64,000 nt of DNA. Source: Thalassia testudinum (taxonomy: Eukaryota; Streptophyta; Magnoliopsida; Alismatales; Hydrocharitaceae). Where the stretch lies: positions 77,989,501 through 78,053,500 of the forward strand of contig JAZHRO010000013.1 of NCBI GenBank assembly GCA_037157565.1. The letters are read 5' to 3'. Positions within the stretch are counted from its first letter, which is position 1. Each line of letters opens with the position of its first letter. This document shows positions 35,502 through 47,000 of the stretch, piece after piece. Below the pieces are notes generated by a model. The model ran no database searches. It was not told where the DNA came from and worked only from the letters and a program-made list of their open reading frames with translations. The position numbers and the translations under genes were made by a program.

Positions 35502-35950
35502 CCGTCCATCTTCTTTGCTTCGTAGTTGGAACCACAGACATTGGATTGGGTCGATTTTCACACCATTAGGCTGCGATCGTCGATTCGGATCCATCCATGA
35601 AATTGGATTTGTCATTTGAAGCTTTGAATTATGTCACCTAGTCCCTTGGCCATTGATCTTCCTCGGGCTGCATAGTGTGCTACAAGACTCCGATCAAGAT
35701 GATTTCAGAGGTGTTGGACTCTATTCGTCATCTTGATTAGATTCGTATGGTTTAATCGTCAACTCGAGGCCCCGAAGTAAATCTCCTTCTCTCCTGGCCG
35801 CAAAAGGATGCAAATTAACCTAAAATTTATACAAACAATTCTAAATGTAGAATGATGCATGCTATGTAATATTTACAATATGGAATGCATCTCTAAGCTT
35901 AGGAACATGCATAAATAGGCATTTTAACCTAAATAGATGTGTCTACATCA
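35502..35950 (-). repeat. Element F 3' LTR fragment (interrupted by element D)
   Basis: It matches the 5' third of the B/C-type LTR, for example 30945-31388, in minus orientation, ending at TCTACATCA next to the polypurine tract. The remainder should lie beyond element D, left of the window. Confidence 0.8.
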
Positions 35951-37533
35951 TACTCCCATGCCTGTCTTTTACTAGTCCCTAGCAAAATTAACCTAATTGC
36001 TATGTATAAAGACAGAATTAGGACTTGATTGCTTAAGGCTTTAGTTGTTTGTTAACAAAAGGAAATTTCAACTAAGGTACTAAGCTACGAAGACTCAACA
36101 GTGCTTGGGTGCTTGCCAAAATGCAGATCGGCCAAGTCTTTGCCTTATTTTGAAAATGGAAGAGACATTTTTTCTATTTTTTCTTCTTTTTTATTTTTTT
36201 TTGGATTTTTGAGTTTAGAGTTTCAGGGTAGCTTTCTATAGCTACCCAACCCACCCAAGATTAGAAAAGAACTTAAAGTTCTAATTATCTTAATGTGAAA
36301 AAGTGATAGACTCACTAGGTAGCCATTAAAATCAACTTCAGATTTCTATGACCCTAGGTGACCTTAAGAGTTTCTGCTTAAAGGTTTATCTGTTCAACTG
36401 GCAGCTTTCTCTCTACTTTTCTTTTTATGGGGTTAACACAAGGGCCAACCCAGTGTATATCTCCCTGGTTTATTCTACTTTCCCACTTCTTCCCTAAGTG
36501 TTTTGTGAATTATTTGTTCATTTTTTTGAGTTGGGCTTTGGACAATCGACTAATGGGTTGTTACCCACGATAACTTGCCAGCCATACTCGTGCAGTGAAA
36601 TGTGATTTATTTATTTATTCTCCTTTTTCTATTTTTTATTTTTTTTTAGTATATATATATTTTTATTTTTCTGAGTAGGTGACTTTCCTGATCTAAGATT
36701 TACCTAAAGGCAATAGAAAGAGACTGGTCATGTAGTTGGGCTTTGGACAACCACTCAATGGGATGTTACCCATGGCAACTTGCCAGCATACTATCCTAGA
36801 AAGTTCATTAGCTACAGAATTTTCGTAAAAACCATCGAAAAGTGAGTAGTGCAAATAGTGTGTTAATGCTTTAGACTTAAAGTCCCCTCAAATCAGAGGG
36901 CGGGTTGATAAGTTGTGTACTTATCACCTCAATTTATTAACCAAATTAAAATAAAATTAACTTAGCGAGGACTTGAGACCAAGTCCACATTTTAGTGGAC
37001 ACGTGGGCTGATTGAGCCTGAAGACCTAAAGAGTCTAAGTGTTCAAGTCCTAAAGTATCATTTCCTAAAGTTAACAACTCATAACACTTAAGTTCTCTTC
37101 TCCTAGTTCTAAATCTTTTATCTTTTTGAATTAAAATTTTTTTATTTCTTTGAAAGAAAATAAAAGAAATTCCATGGAGTTAACAAAATAATCTCAAGAT
37201 TAAGTGTCCACCCCATGCCCAAATGATGCAATATCCCCATTGTAAAAATAAAGACATTAAAAGGACAGACTAAACAAAATATCACCTGAATTTTGTGGAA
37301 ATCCAGTCAATTCCATAGAGAGAAAGAAGTATACACATATGCTAAGTTTGTTGCCTTTAGCTAGGCATAATATACAAACAAAGAAGAAATTAAGAATTCA
37401 CAAGTGCGGGTTAGGATCATAATTAAAAGATTGATCCTCAAACTCACTAGAAGAAGGTGTCCATAGATGTGGACTAGGTTATGGTGTAGACCCAAGCCCC
37501 AAGGTCAAGTAGTTCTAAGGCTCTAGATGAAAA
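35951..37533 (-). other. Element F 3' noncoding domain
   Basis: No gene is seen. On the minus strand, GGCATGGGAGTA (35951-35962) abuts the LTR. The hairpin TTTTGCTAG-GGA-CTAGTAAAA (35967-35987) has one mismatch. The duplicated motif is at about 36532-36595 and 36736-36787, and the internal polypurine-like tract (GGGCATGGGGTGG) is at 37208-37220. Confidence 0.72.
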
Positions 37534-39065
37534 TCACCAAGAACTGAAGATTATTGTGCTTTTGGGGTCGAGCCTATGATTTGGTGGTGTGCAACCCAAG
37601 TCTAAAGTGTTGGACAATGGGTAGAGCTGGTTCAATAGGTTCAAATGTCCTTTAGATTTCAACTCAAAAGAATAATTAATTATTTTGAGCTTGGGTTGCA
37701 CATCAAAGATATCATAAGGGTCTTGATAGAAGGTAGGTGGTTTCAGGTCAACAGGAACCCTTAAATCCAAACTTGTATGTCCTTCAGAAGTAGCCTCCCA
37801 GATTTTCATTTCCAATTTCTACCCTCCAAAATCAGGGTTTTTGGGACCTCCAGATCATTGTACACCTCATCTAAAATATCCAAGTCAAACAATTGTGGCT
37901 GACTCAGAATTGACTTGGGTCTGGTGATCTCAAGAATATCATCATTTAGTTCTTTGGGGTGTGATACTAATTGAATCATCCAATAACTCAGGATCAGAAT
38001 CTCCATGTCAGCCCCAATTGGATCATAATCCTTAATTATCGGGCTATCAAATGGTTCATCAGATTCCTCAGGCCCATTTGTCTCACTAAAATCATTTTCT
38101 TTGAGCTTAAGTGAGACTCACCTAGAGATTCTTCACCCTTAGAATCAAAGAATTCGTGATCCTCATTTATATATGTCTGAAAATCACATATAGAGAATTC
38201 CTTGGTCTATAGAGACATTTTTCCTAGCTCACTGGTTTGGGCATCTCAGGTGAGAAAATCACATCATCCTTGATCGATTGCTCTAAACCAACCGGGTCAT
38301 CCCCGATTTCATAAAAAATGTCCCCCCCAATAGGTGCCTGAGCGGGTTTTGACATTGGTTCTCCTAAATGGGTCCATCCTAAGAATCATTCCAAGATTGG
38401 ACTAGAGCAACCACAAATTTTATCCTTAATTTTGACAACTTCCCAAGTAAAAACTCGCCTGAGCCCCTATCCATAACATCTTGGAGCCAATCCAATAAAG
38501 AACTATTAAGCTCAACAACCATTTTGATCATAGGCTCTAATGCTTCAGTGCATCGTGTTGGTTGTGCTTCTAAAGATTGTATAGTGTTTCTCAAGTTAGC
38601 CAACACCCTATCCTGGACCTAGTTCACCTGAATCGATTGGTTCGATTTAGGGTTGTGTGGATTTGGGTTCAATCTAGGGGAGTCAAGATATTAAGGTTCT
38701 AGGGGTCCTCCCTGATTGTAGGTCGTTTGGAGTTGTTCAAAGAATGGTGGTGACCTATATTCAGTATAATCCTAGGAAAGGTAGGAGTTATAATCATCAT
38801 ATCCTTCTTGATTGTAGATCTCGTAAGGTTGATCATCAAAGGGTGGAGATCTATAATCAGTGTAGGAGTAAGAAGGATAGTAATCATAGTCTTGCTATCT
38901 AAAGTTAGGTCTTGCACATTGATGTCCAGAATCATATCCCTAATCAAAGTTATCCCACCTAGTGGATGGGTAGACATAAGTCAAGTCGGGATAGTAATCA
39001 TCTTGGCGATAAGTGGTGATAGGAGGGTAGGATTGGAAATGCGAGTATGATGTGGAAGGATCCAT
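37534..39065 (-). pseudogene. Element F orphan ORF (third copy, decayed)
   Basis: The ATG at 39065 begins MDPSTSYSHFQSYPP, matching the start in B. The coiled-coil-like block at 38379-38606 (LRNTIQSLEAQPTRCTEALE, EFLLGKLSKLRIKFVVALVQ) and the C-terminal block at 37534-37815 (LRVPVDLKPPTFYQDPYDIF) line up in order with A and B. Several stops and indels interrupt it, including a TAG where B has TGG in the DFDWGY motif. It gives the third independent sample of the family. Confidence 0.72.
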
Positions 39066-39388
39066 GGCAAAGTAGGAGGGAAAATAGAGAGAAAGGTGCC
39101 CCGTAATGCAATCAACCAAACCTATCCTTAGGTGGGTAGCCTAAAGACCTACAGACTCTCAGAACCCATCGTGATATGAAATAAATGATTTGATCTACTT
39201 CTATCTAGTCAATCCAACCAATTAGAGGGAGGGATTGGGGAGAAGGTTTTTCCTTTGGCTTGGGCCTCCGGTTCCTTGATCCCCCCCAACAGAGTCGTTT
39301 GACACTACTCCCCTATTTAGACATCTGATGGATCAGTAGAAGTAGATTAATTGAAAAAAATCTCAATTAGAGTCTGACGTAGAGAGAA
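39066..39388 (-). other. Element F leader, ORF-proximal part
   Basis: It holds the conserved leader block (39190-39330) and the pre-ORF region. The splice acceptor AG present in the relatives reads CG here, at about 39101-39103. The rest of the leader is at 54943-55103. Confidence 0.68.
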
Positions 39389-40251
39389 TTTCACTTGATT
39401 AAAAAGGTAATAGCAATAAAAAGAAATGTCGTTGTATTTTATGTGGTGGAAATATTTCAATCAAAGATAATAATTAATGTAATAAACCATGTTGATTTTT
39501 GAGTATCATATCCACAGGGAGGACTGAGCCTAATAAAATCACAACTATATAGAAATCGAGTTCGTAGAAGTATTCGTCAAATCAAATAATGCATATGCCG
39601 CTTTAAATGTAAACCCTAAATTTATGTAGAAGTCAAGGGTTGTTGACATAAATTTCACATAATAAAATAGTTTACGTGCAAGGGTATATCATGTACTTTT
39701 CACTTGCATGCATACTAAAGTGTAAATCGGAATTCAAATGTGATGCATATTGAGATGAATCATAAGGGCTGAACAAATATGTAGAAGAATAATCATAGGG
39801 TTGCAATTTCACCTTAATTTAATAATCAAAAAATCAGAAAAATAACTTTGACAATGGCATTCCTTGTAAATTTTAATTCAAATGGAAATAGAGCATCTCC
39901 CTTCGCTCCTCATGCATATGAAGGAGGGGTCGTCTGCTATTTGCTTTGGTGGAGGGGGTCCACCGGAGGAGAGGACCTCATTGATGGTGGCGGTGAGGCA
40001 GGAGATGGCTGGTGGCGGCCAGCTGGATGGAAGGTGGCTTGCGGAGAGGAGTAGCAAGAACTGTAGCCGCACACAAGTTGGTGGCCATGCGGGTGGTGGC
40101 GCAGGAGTGGAGTTGGCGTAGGCGCACGGAAATCGTCTGCGGGTGTGTGAGGCCGATGAGAGGTGTAGGCGCAAGGTGCACCTACGCGTGATGGAGTTTG
40201 GGTTCTCTGTGGAGAAGATGAATAGTACACTTGAGGTTGCTGCAGCAGCTG
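39389..40251. other. Insertion H, left part (unclassified)
   Basis: This interrupts element F's leader. AGAGAA lies on both outer sides (39383-39388 and 54937-54942). A U5-like phrase, TATCCACAGGGAGGACTGAG at about 39508-39527, suggests LTR DNA in minus orientation, but I could not define TG...CA ends. A GC-rich part at 39900-40200 gives only spurious ORFs. H continues at 54137-54936. Confidence 0.45.
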
Positions 40252-40256
40252 ATGGT
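40252..40256. repeat. TSD of solo LTR G, left copy (ATGGT)
   Basis: ATGGT occurs here and at 54132-54136, outside a TG...CA segment. Confidence 0.75.
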
Positions 40257-40956
40257 TGTCGCATTTTTGTGTGGTTTGAAAAAATACGTCGTTATAACGT
40301 GTAAAACCAATCAACTCTTAAATTTATAAGACCTAGGTAGTGGGGTATCTAGGGTCGTCCAAGAAGGTCAAATTGTTTGTAAATCAAATCCCTTTCTTGG
40401 AAACATGGAAATCACCTTTCTTTTTGGTCTTTTCAACTATATCATTTTTTTAGGGTTTTGAAATAAAGGGAAACATGAGTTGTTGGCGGGAAAGTAAATA
40501 ATAACTACGATCACTAAGCTAACACCTAAGTGACAAATAATTCCTCTCCCTAAGATCACTCTAAGCACGTGAAGGCTTAGAGTAATTAGGGAGAGGGAGT
40601 GAAGAGTGCTAGAATCACAGCAATTAAACTACAACTAAAAAGAAATTTCAAAGAAGGAAACTAGATTAATGAGAAAGTGTTTTACAAAAACCCTAGTAGA
40701 GGAAAGCTTCTACAACTAGAATTTTAAGTACAAAGTAAAGAAACACTAATCCTCAAAAAAATGATGAAGAGGGGAGGCTCCTTGCTCCAAGCCTGGTAGC
40801 TCCCGGGCTTGAAAAGAAGTGCTCCAACTCTTTCTCCTCGAAAGCTCTACCAAGTTGACCTGCAAGGCAAACCCCAAGGTGGGCATTCCTGTGCTTCTCC
40901 TGAGGGTGGACGAGCACCACCCTTCTTCTCCAATGCTTGGCCATCCTCCTTGATGT

Positions 40957-40961
40957 GGAAT
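40957..40961. repeat. TSD of element E, left copy (GGAAT)
   Basis: GGAAT precedes TGTTGAACG and is repeated at 52562-52566 after TTACATCA. Confidence 0.93.
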
Positions 40962-42610
40962 TGTTGAACGCTACGAACCTACGCTAACGTGCTTGGTTTT
41001 GGAAAACCTGTTGTTGTAGTTCGAAAGCGAAGAATTCGTGTTCAACAAATAAAATTTATACCGAAAATAATTCCGGGTCGAACACAGGGAGGCTACGTTG
41101 ATCTATTCCGCAATTATATTTTTTTAAGATTTTCTTTAAGCAAGGCGTTATAATTACAATGGGACTATCAAACTATGAGAGAGAGAGAGAGAAAGAGAAA
41201 ATGCATTCAATATTTCAATAGTTTATAAAAGTTACAGTAGAATGCGGAAAATCAATTACACTATAAAGCAGAAAATTCTACACTAGAAAAGCTGTAAATA
41301 AGAATGGGGAGAGAAATGTTATCCTCCTCGACGATTGCTTGGAGGACGAGCCGGACGGGACGACGCCTGGACGAAGGAGAACGAAGCGGGACGAAGGAGG
41401 ACGAATCAAAAGAACGGGAACGAAGCAGCACGTCGTCGTCGTCGCCGGATCCACTTCCGAAGGGGAATGAAAATTGGACTTTATCTCGCGAGAAGCATCC
41501 CGGGTGTGGGACAAGCTTCTCTTGAGCTTTGGAGGGGTAGAGAGGAGAAAGAAGGGATGAAAATTTCGTATGGAGGGGGTCTCCTTTTATAGTTGCAAGG
41601 AGTGGGGGCAAAATAGACATTACATCTTCAAAATAATAAATAAGGGGCCTTTAGTGACGGATAAATCCGTCACTAAAGCCCCGACGTGGCCGTCGCCGCC
41701 GCGCCCACGCGCGCCCGCTTGGCTGCCCGCGTGCGTAACGCCTACGCACATCCGCGAAGTCTCAGCCGTCCGATCGCGAGATCGGACGGCTTAAAATCGC
41801 GCCTTCACCGCTGCCGCCCGCTCGCCTGTGCGTGCGATCGCGCGTTCACGCGCGCGTCCAATCGCGCGTCGGTGCTATCGGGCGCGCGCGGACGTTGGAT
41901 CGCGATCGTGCGGTCGATTGGAGGCGCGCCACCGCTCCAATTTCTGCGGGGCGCGGCTCAAACGCGCATCCCTGCTTCGCATTAGAGCGCTTGACCGCTG
42001 CGCTGCGGTCGCGTTTGTGTCGAGCGCTTGACTTTAGCGCGGGCGCGTCGCAGCCGTTGGATCGAGATCCAACGGCGGAGAGGAGACGGGTGCGCGGTCT
42101 TCACAAGATGCAAGCGGCCGTTTGGTCGGCTGAGATGGTGCCACGTGGCGTCATCTTGGTCGTCCATCTTCTGGAAGTTGTAGATGGTGCCACGGATGTC
42201 GGATTGACTTGATTTTTGTGTCGTTGGGCTGCGATCGTCGATCCGAATTCATCCGTGCGGTCGGATTTGTCATCTGAAGTGTGGATTTACACCATCCTGG
42301 CCCTTGATCTTCTAGGGTTCCCCGGTCTCTATCTGATGCTACGGATGCCTGATTAGGGCGATCTTGGAGTCGTTGAACTCCAATCGTCGCCCTGATCACA
42401 TCCATACGGTTGGATCTTTGATCCGAGGCCCCGATAAAATGTTTTCCCTGTCCAAGCACATAAAAAGGAGACAATTAACCTCCATTTTATTCAAACTGCT
42501 CTAAATGTGAGATGATGCATGTTATGCAATATTTATATCATGAAATGCAATCCTATGCTTAAGAACATGCATAAATAGACATTTTAAGTAGTGTAAATGT
42601 GTTTACATCA
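40962..42610 (-). repeat. Element E 3' LTR
   Basis: The 1649-base LTR has a minus-strand TATA box (TATAAAA, 41585-41591). A perfect palindrome with 14-bp arms CTTTAGTGACGGAT is at 41649-41678, a second with AGCCGTCCGAT arms at about 41764-41792, and a GA-repeat at 41177-41200. The tRNA-like boxes on the minus strand at 41954-42009 are degraded (B box reads GTTTGAGCC). Confidence 0.93.
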
Positions 42611-44004
42611 TACCCCCATGCCTATTTTTGCTAGTCCCTAGCAAAAACTATATGTTATTTAGAAAAGAATTAGGTTAGATTATTTGGACCTAAGTTATTT
42701 TCAATCATTAAGAAATTGTCTACTTAGGAACTGAACTTTCAAAGACACAACAGTGCCTGGGTATCAACCAAAATGCAGACCGCCTCAAGCCCTCGCCTTA
42801 TTCAAAGAAAAATTTCTTTTTCTTTTTACTCTTTTCTATTTTTTTTTTTTTTTTTTTGGATTTTCAAATTTTAGGGTTTAAGAGTGGCTTTCTACGGCCA
42901 TTCAACTCACCCAAGATTTGATGAGAACCCTAAGTTTTAAGCATCTTATTGTGATTGTGATAGAGTCGTTGACCGGCAATTAGAATGGACTTCAGATTTC
43001 TACGCCTCTAGGTGACCTCAAAAAGAATTCTGCCTAAAGGTGTATCTTTACAACCGGTAGCTTTCTCCCTACTTTTATTTTTTAACGGGGTCAACACAAG
43101 GGTGAATCCAGTGTATATCTCCCCGGTTTATTCTACTTCTCCGCTTCTTCCTAAGTGTTTTGGGAATTTTTAGTGCATTTTCTGAGCTGGGTTCTGGACA
43201 ACCAGTCGATGAGCTGTTACCACCGACAACTTGCCAGCCATACTCGTGCGGCGAAGTGTGGCTTATTTCTTTTTGTTCTTTTCTCCTTTTTGATTTTTTT
43301 TTTCTTTTTCTTTTTTTTCTTAAGTAGGTGGCTTCCCTGGTCTAAGATTTACCTAAAGGCAGCAAAAAGAGAAAGGTCCAGTGACTGGGCTCTGGACAAC
43401 CTACCTATGGGCTGTTACCCACGATAACTTGCCAGCCATATCACCCTAGAAGGTTCATTAGATACCCAATTTCCATTAGAATAGCCGAATAACGAGTCAG
43501 TGTAAGAAAGTGTGTAGATGCTTAAAACTCAAAATTCCGTCAAATCAGAGGGCGGGTTGATAAGTCGTGTACTTATCACCCAAACTTATTTATTCCAATT
43601 ATAATAGAATTAAAATGGCGAGGACTCAAAGACAAATCCACATTTTAGTGGATACACAGGCTAATTAAGTCCAAAGACCTGAGGGGTCTTTGTGTTCAGA
43701 TCCTAATGTAAAATTTCTTAGGATTGAAAAGTCCTAATGTCCAACTAATCCTTCCTAATTTTTTTTTTCTTTTTTATAAGAAGAGAAACAATTTACATGG
43801 ATTTCACAAGGCTGACCAAATATTTCAAGAATGAATCCACCCCCCCATGCCTAGCTGATGCAATGTCCTCATTGAAAAAGAGACATGAAAGAGAGGGTAG
43901 AATATGAAAGATGTCACCTAGATATGAAGCTCGTATCAGCCTTGTGTCATATTTACAATTGCTGAGTTTAATGTCGTCAGCTAGGCGAAGTCCAGCCAAA
44001 GAAG
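42611..44004 (-). other. Element E 3' noncoding domain
   Basis: On the minus strand, GGCATGGGGGTA (42611-42622) abuts the LTR, after a perfect 10-bp hairpin TTTTTGCTAG/CTAGCAAAAA (42625-42647). The duplicated motif lies at about 43184-43241 and 43386-43439. An internal polypurine-like tract GGCATGGGGGGG is at about 43838-43851. A 71-codon frame just after pol has no ATG and is not called. Confidence 0.78.
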
Positions 44005-47000
44005 TCACAGAATGGCTAGAGCAACAAAGTCTGAAACGGGTTCTGGAAGATTACAGTCAACAACAGGCTTCAGATGTTGACCGTTGACTTTAAAGGTGTT
44101 ACCCGTCTTTGGATCAGAAATCTGAATGGCACCATTTAGAAAAATTTGATCAATTATGAATGGGCCATTCCATTTAGATCTAAGTTTACCAGGAAAGAGC
44201 TTAAGTTTAGAATCGAATAACCAAACCTTCTGGTTTGGCTCAAAGCTCTTGCGGGAATTCATTTGATCATGTAGAGCTTTGGTCCGAGCCTTGTAGATCT
44301 TAGCGTTCTCATAAGCATCATTTCTAAGCTCCTCCAACTCAGATAGTTGGAGTTTCCTGGTCTTCCCAGCTAGATTTAGATCTAGATTGCATTGTTTGAT
44401 TGCCCAGAATGCCCTGTGTTCAATCTCTACGGGTAGATGACACGCCTTTCCATACACCAAACGGAATGGAGACATGCCGATGGGCGTTTTATACGCCGTT
44501 CGGTAGGCCCAAAGAGCGTCCTCAAGCTTTTGAGTCCAATCCTTGCGATCAGGCCTAACCATTTTTTGCAGAATGTTCTTGATCTCTCGATTGGAGATCT
44601 CAGCTTGTCCATTCGTTTGGGGATGGTAAGGTGTGGAAATTCGATGATTAACCCCGTATTTGGCCAATAAATTTCGAAATTGGGCATTAGTAAAATGAGT
44701 GCCACCATCACTGATGATAGCCCTCGGAATCCCGAACCTACTGAAGATATTTTTCTTGACAAAATTGATGACCACCTTGTGGTCATTGGTTCGGGTGGGA
44801 ATTGCCTCAATCCATTTGGACACATAATCAACAGCAACAAGAATGTACTGATGTCCAAATGAAGGGATAAAGGGTCCCATGAAATCGATGCCCCAAACAT
44901 CGAAAATTTCGACAGGAAGAATAGGGTTTAGGGGCATCATGTCTCTCTTAGTTATGCTCCCGAGTGCCTGACATCGAGAACATGAGCTTGAGAAATCCTG
45001 GGCATCCTTGAATAAAGACGGCCAATAGAAGCCAGATTGCAAGATTTTTGCAGCCATCTTTCTTCCGAAGAAATGTCCACCACACCCAGATGCATGGCAA
45101 AACTTGAGTATACTATTGAATTCATTCTCCGGTATGCACCGATGAATAATCTGATCAGAGCCGATGCGATACAGTTCAGGGTCCTCCCAAAAGTAGTATT
45201 TGGCCTCAGATTTGAGTCTATCTCGTTGTTGCTTGGTCCAATCTTGGGGGATTTGACCAACGGACAAATAGTTAACAATGTCAGCAAACCATGGGGAGTG
45301 GACACCTAAAACTGTAAGAATGGTTTCATCTAGAAAAGTGTCAGCAATCGGAATATCCGGACAAGAAGAATCACCTAGGAGTCTCGACAAATGATCCGCT
45401 ACCACATTTTGTACCCCGACTTTATCCTTGATTTCAAGATCAAATTCTTGAAGAAGAAGAATCCAACGAATAAGCCAAGGTTTAGCATCCTTTTTAGCCA
45501 AGAGATGTCTCAAGGCTGAGTGGTCGGTATAAACAATAACATGAGACCCCAAGAGATAAGCCCTGAATTTTTCCAAAGCAAATACTACAGCTAGTAATTC
45601 CTTTTCAGTAACAGTATAATTCCTCTGGACTTCATCCAGAGTTTTACTAGCGTAGTAAATGACAGAGGGCTTTCGGTCAATTTTCTGACCCAGGACAGCC
45701 CCGACCGCGTAATCAGAAGCGTCGGTCATGATCTCAAATGGGGCTATCCAAATTGGTGGTTGCAAAATTGGAGCACAGGTGACTGCCATTTTCAGAAAAT
45801 CAAATGCCTTTCGGCATGATTCGTCAAAAACAAACGGCGTTTCTTTGGCAAGAAGATTGCTCAAAGGATGAGCAACCTTCGAAAAATCCTTGATGAATCT
45901 TCGATAAAATCCCACATGGCCAAGAAATGATCTGATTTGTTTAACAGATGTGGGATGAGGAAGTTTAGCGATAACATCGACCTTAGCTTTGTCCACTTCA
46001 ATTCCCCGTTCAGAGATTACATGACCCAAAACGATGCCTTCTTGGGTCATGAAATGACTCTTTTCCCAGCTAAGGACCAGTCGTGTCTTGATACATCGCT
46101 TAAGAATCATTTCTAAATTAGCCAAACAAGAGTCAAATGATTCTCCGAAAATAGAGAAATCATCCATGAAGACTTCCATAAACTCTCCCACCATGTCGAA
46201 AAATATGGCTAGCATACACCTTTGAAAAGTCGCAGGTGCATTGCATAACCCAAAAGGCATCCTACGAAAAGCAAAGGTTCCGTAGGGACAGGTGAAAGTA
46301 GTTTTTTCCTGATCCCCGGGATGGATAGGAACTTGATTATATCCCGAGTAACCATCAAGAAAACAGAAGTACTTCTGCCCAGCTAATTTTTCCAAGATTT
46401 GATCAATGAAGGGTAGGGGAAAATGATCCTTTTTATTGGCTGTGTTCAACTTCCTGTAATCAATACAAACTCTCCAAGAGGAAGCTGAACGAGTTGTGAC
46501 AGATTCACCTCTCTCATTAGTCACAACAGTAATCCCGGCTTTCTTTGGAACAATCTGAACGGGACTTACCCAGGGATTGTCAGAGATTGGATAAATAATT
46601 CCTGCATCGAGCCACTTGATGATTTCCTTTTTGACCACTTCTCGCATATTTGGATTTAATCTCCTCTGCATCTGGCGAGAAGGGCGGGATCCATCTTCCA
46701 AAAATATTCTATGATTACAGTAAGATGGCTCGATCCCCCTGAGGTCATGAATGGTCCAACCAATTGCCTCCTTATGTTCTTTTAGGACCTTAATCAATTT
46801 AATCTCTTGCTCCTTTGTCAATTTAGCACTAATAATCACAGGGAGCGTATTCTGCGGTCCTAGAAATTGATATTTTAAATTCTCGGGCAATGGTTTCAAT
46901 TCAAGCTGGGGTGGGGTAATGATTGATGGTAGGGTAGATGCTGAAGATTCAACAAGAGGAAGAGGTTTTGAGTGAACAAAATCAGTAACCTCTTCCGAAG

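Noticed and set aside
41177..41200. GA or CT microsatellites in the LTRs (also about 14010, 19990, 51138 and 56533)
   Set aside because: Ordinary simple repeats in the LTR; length differs between copies and nothing suggests more than slippage.
43793..44008. A 71-codon ORF after pol in E, also in I at 63657-63872, as a possible envelope-like gene
   Set aside because: It begins with GTG overlapping the pol stop, has no ATG, signal peptide or membrane segment, and lies in conserved noncoding sequence.
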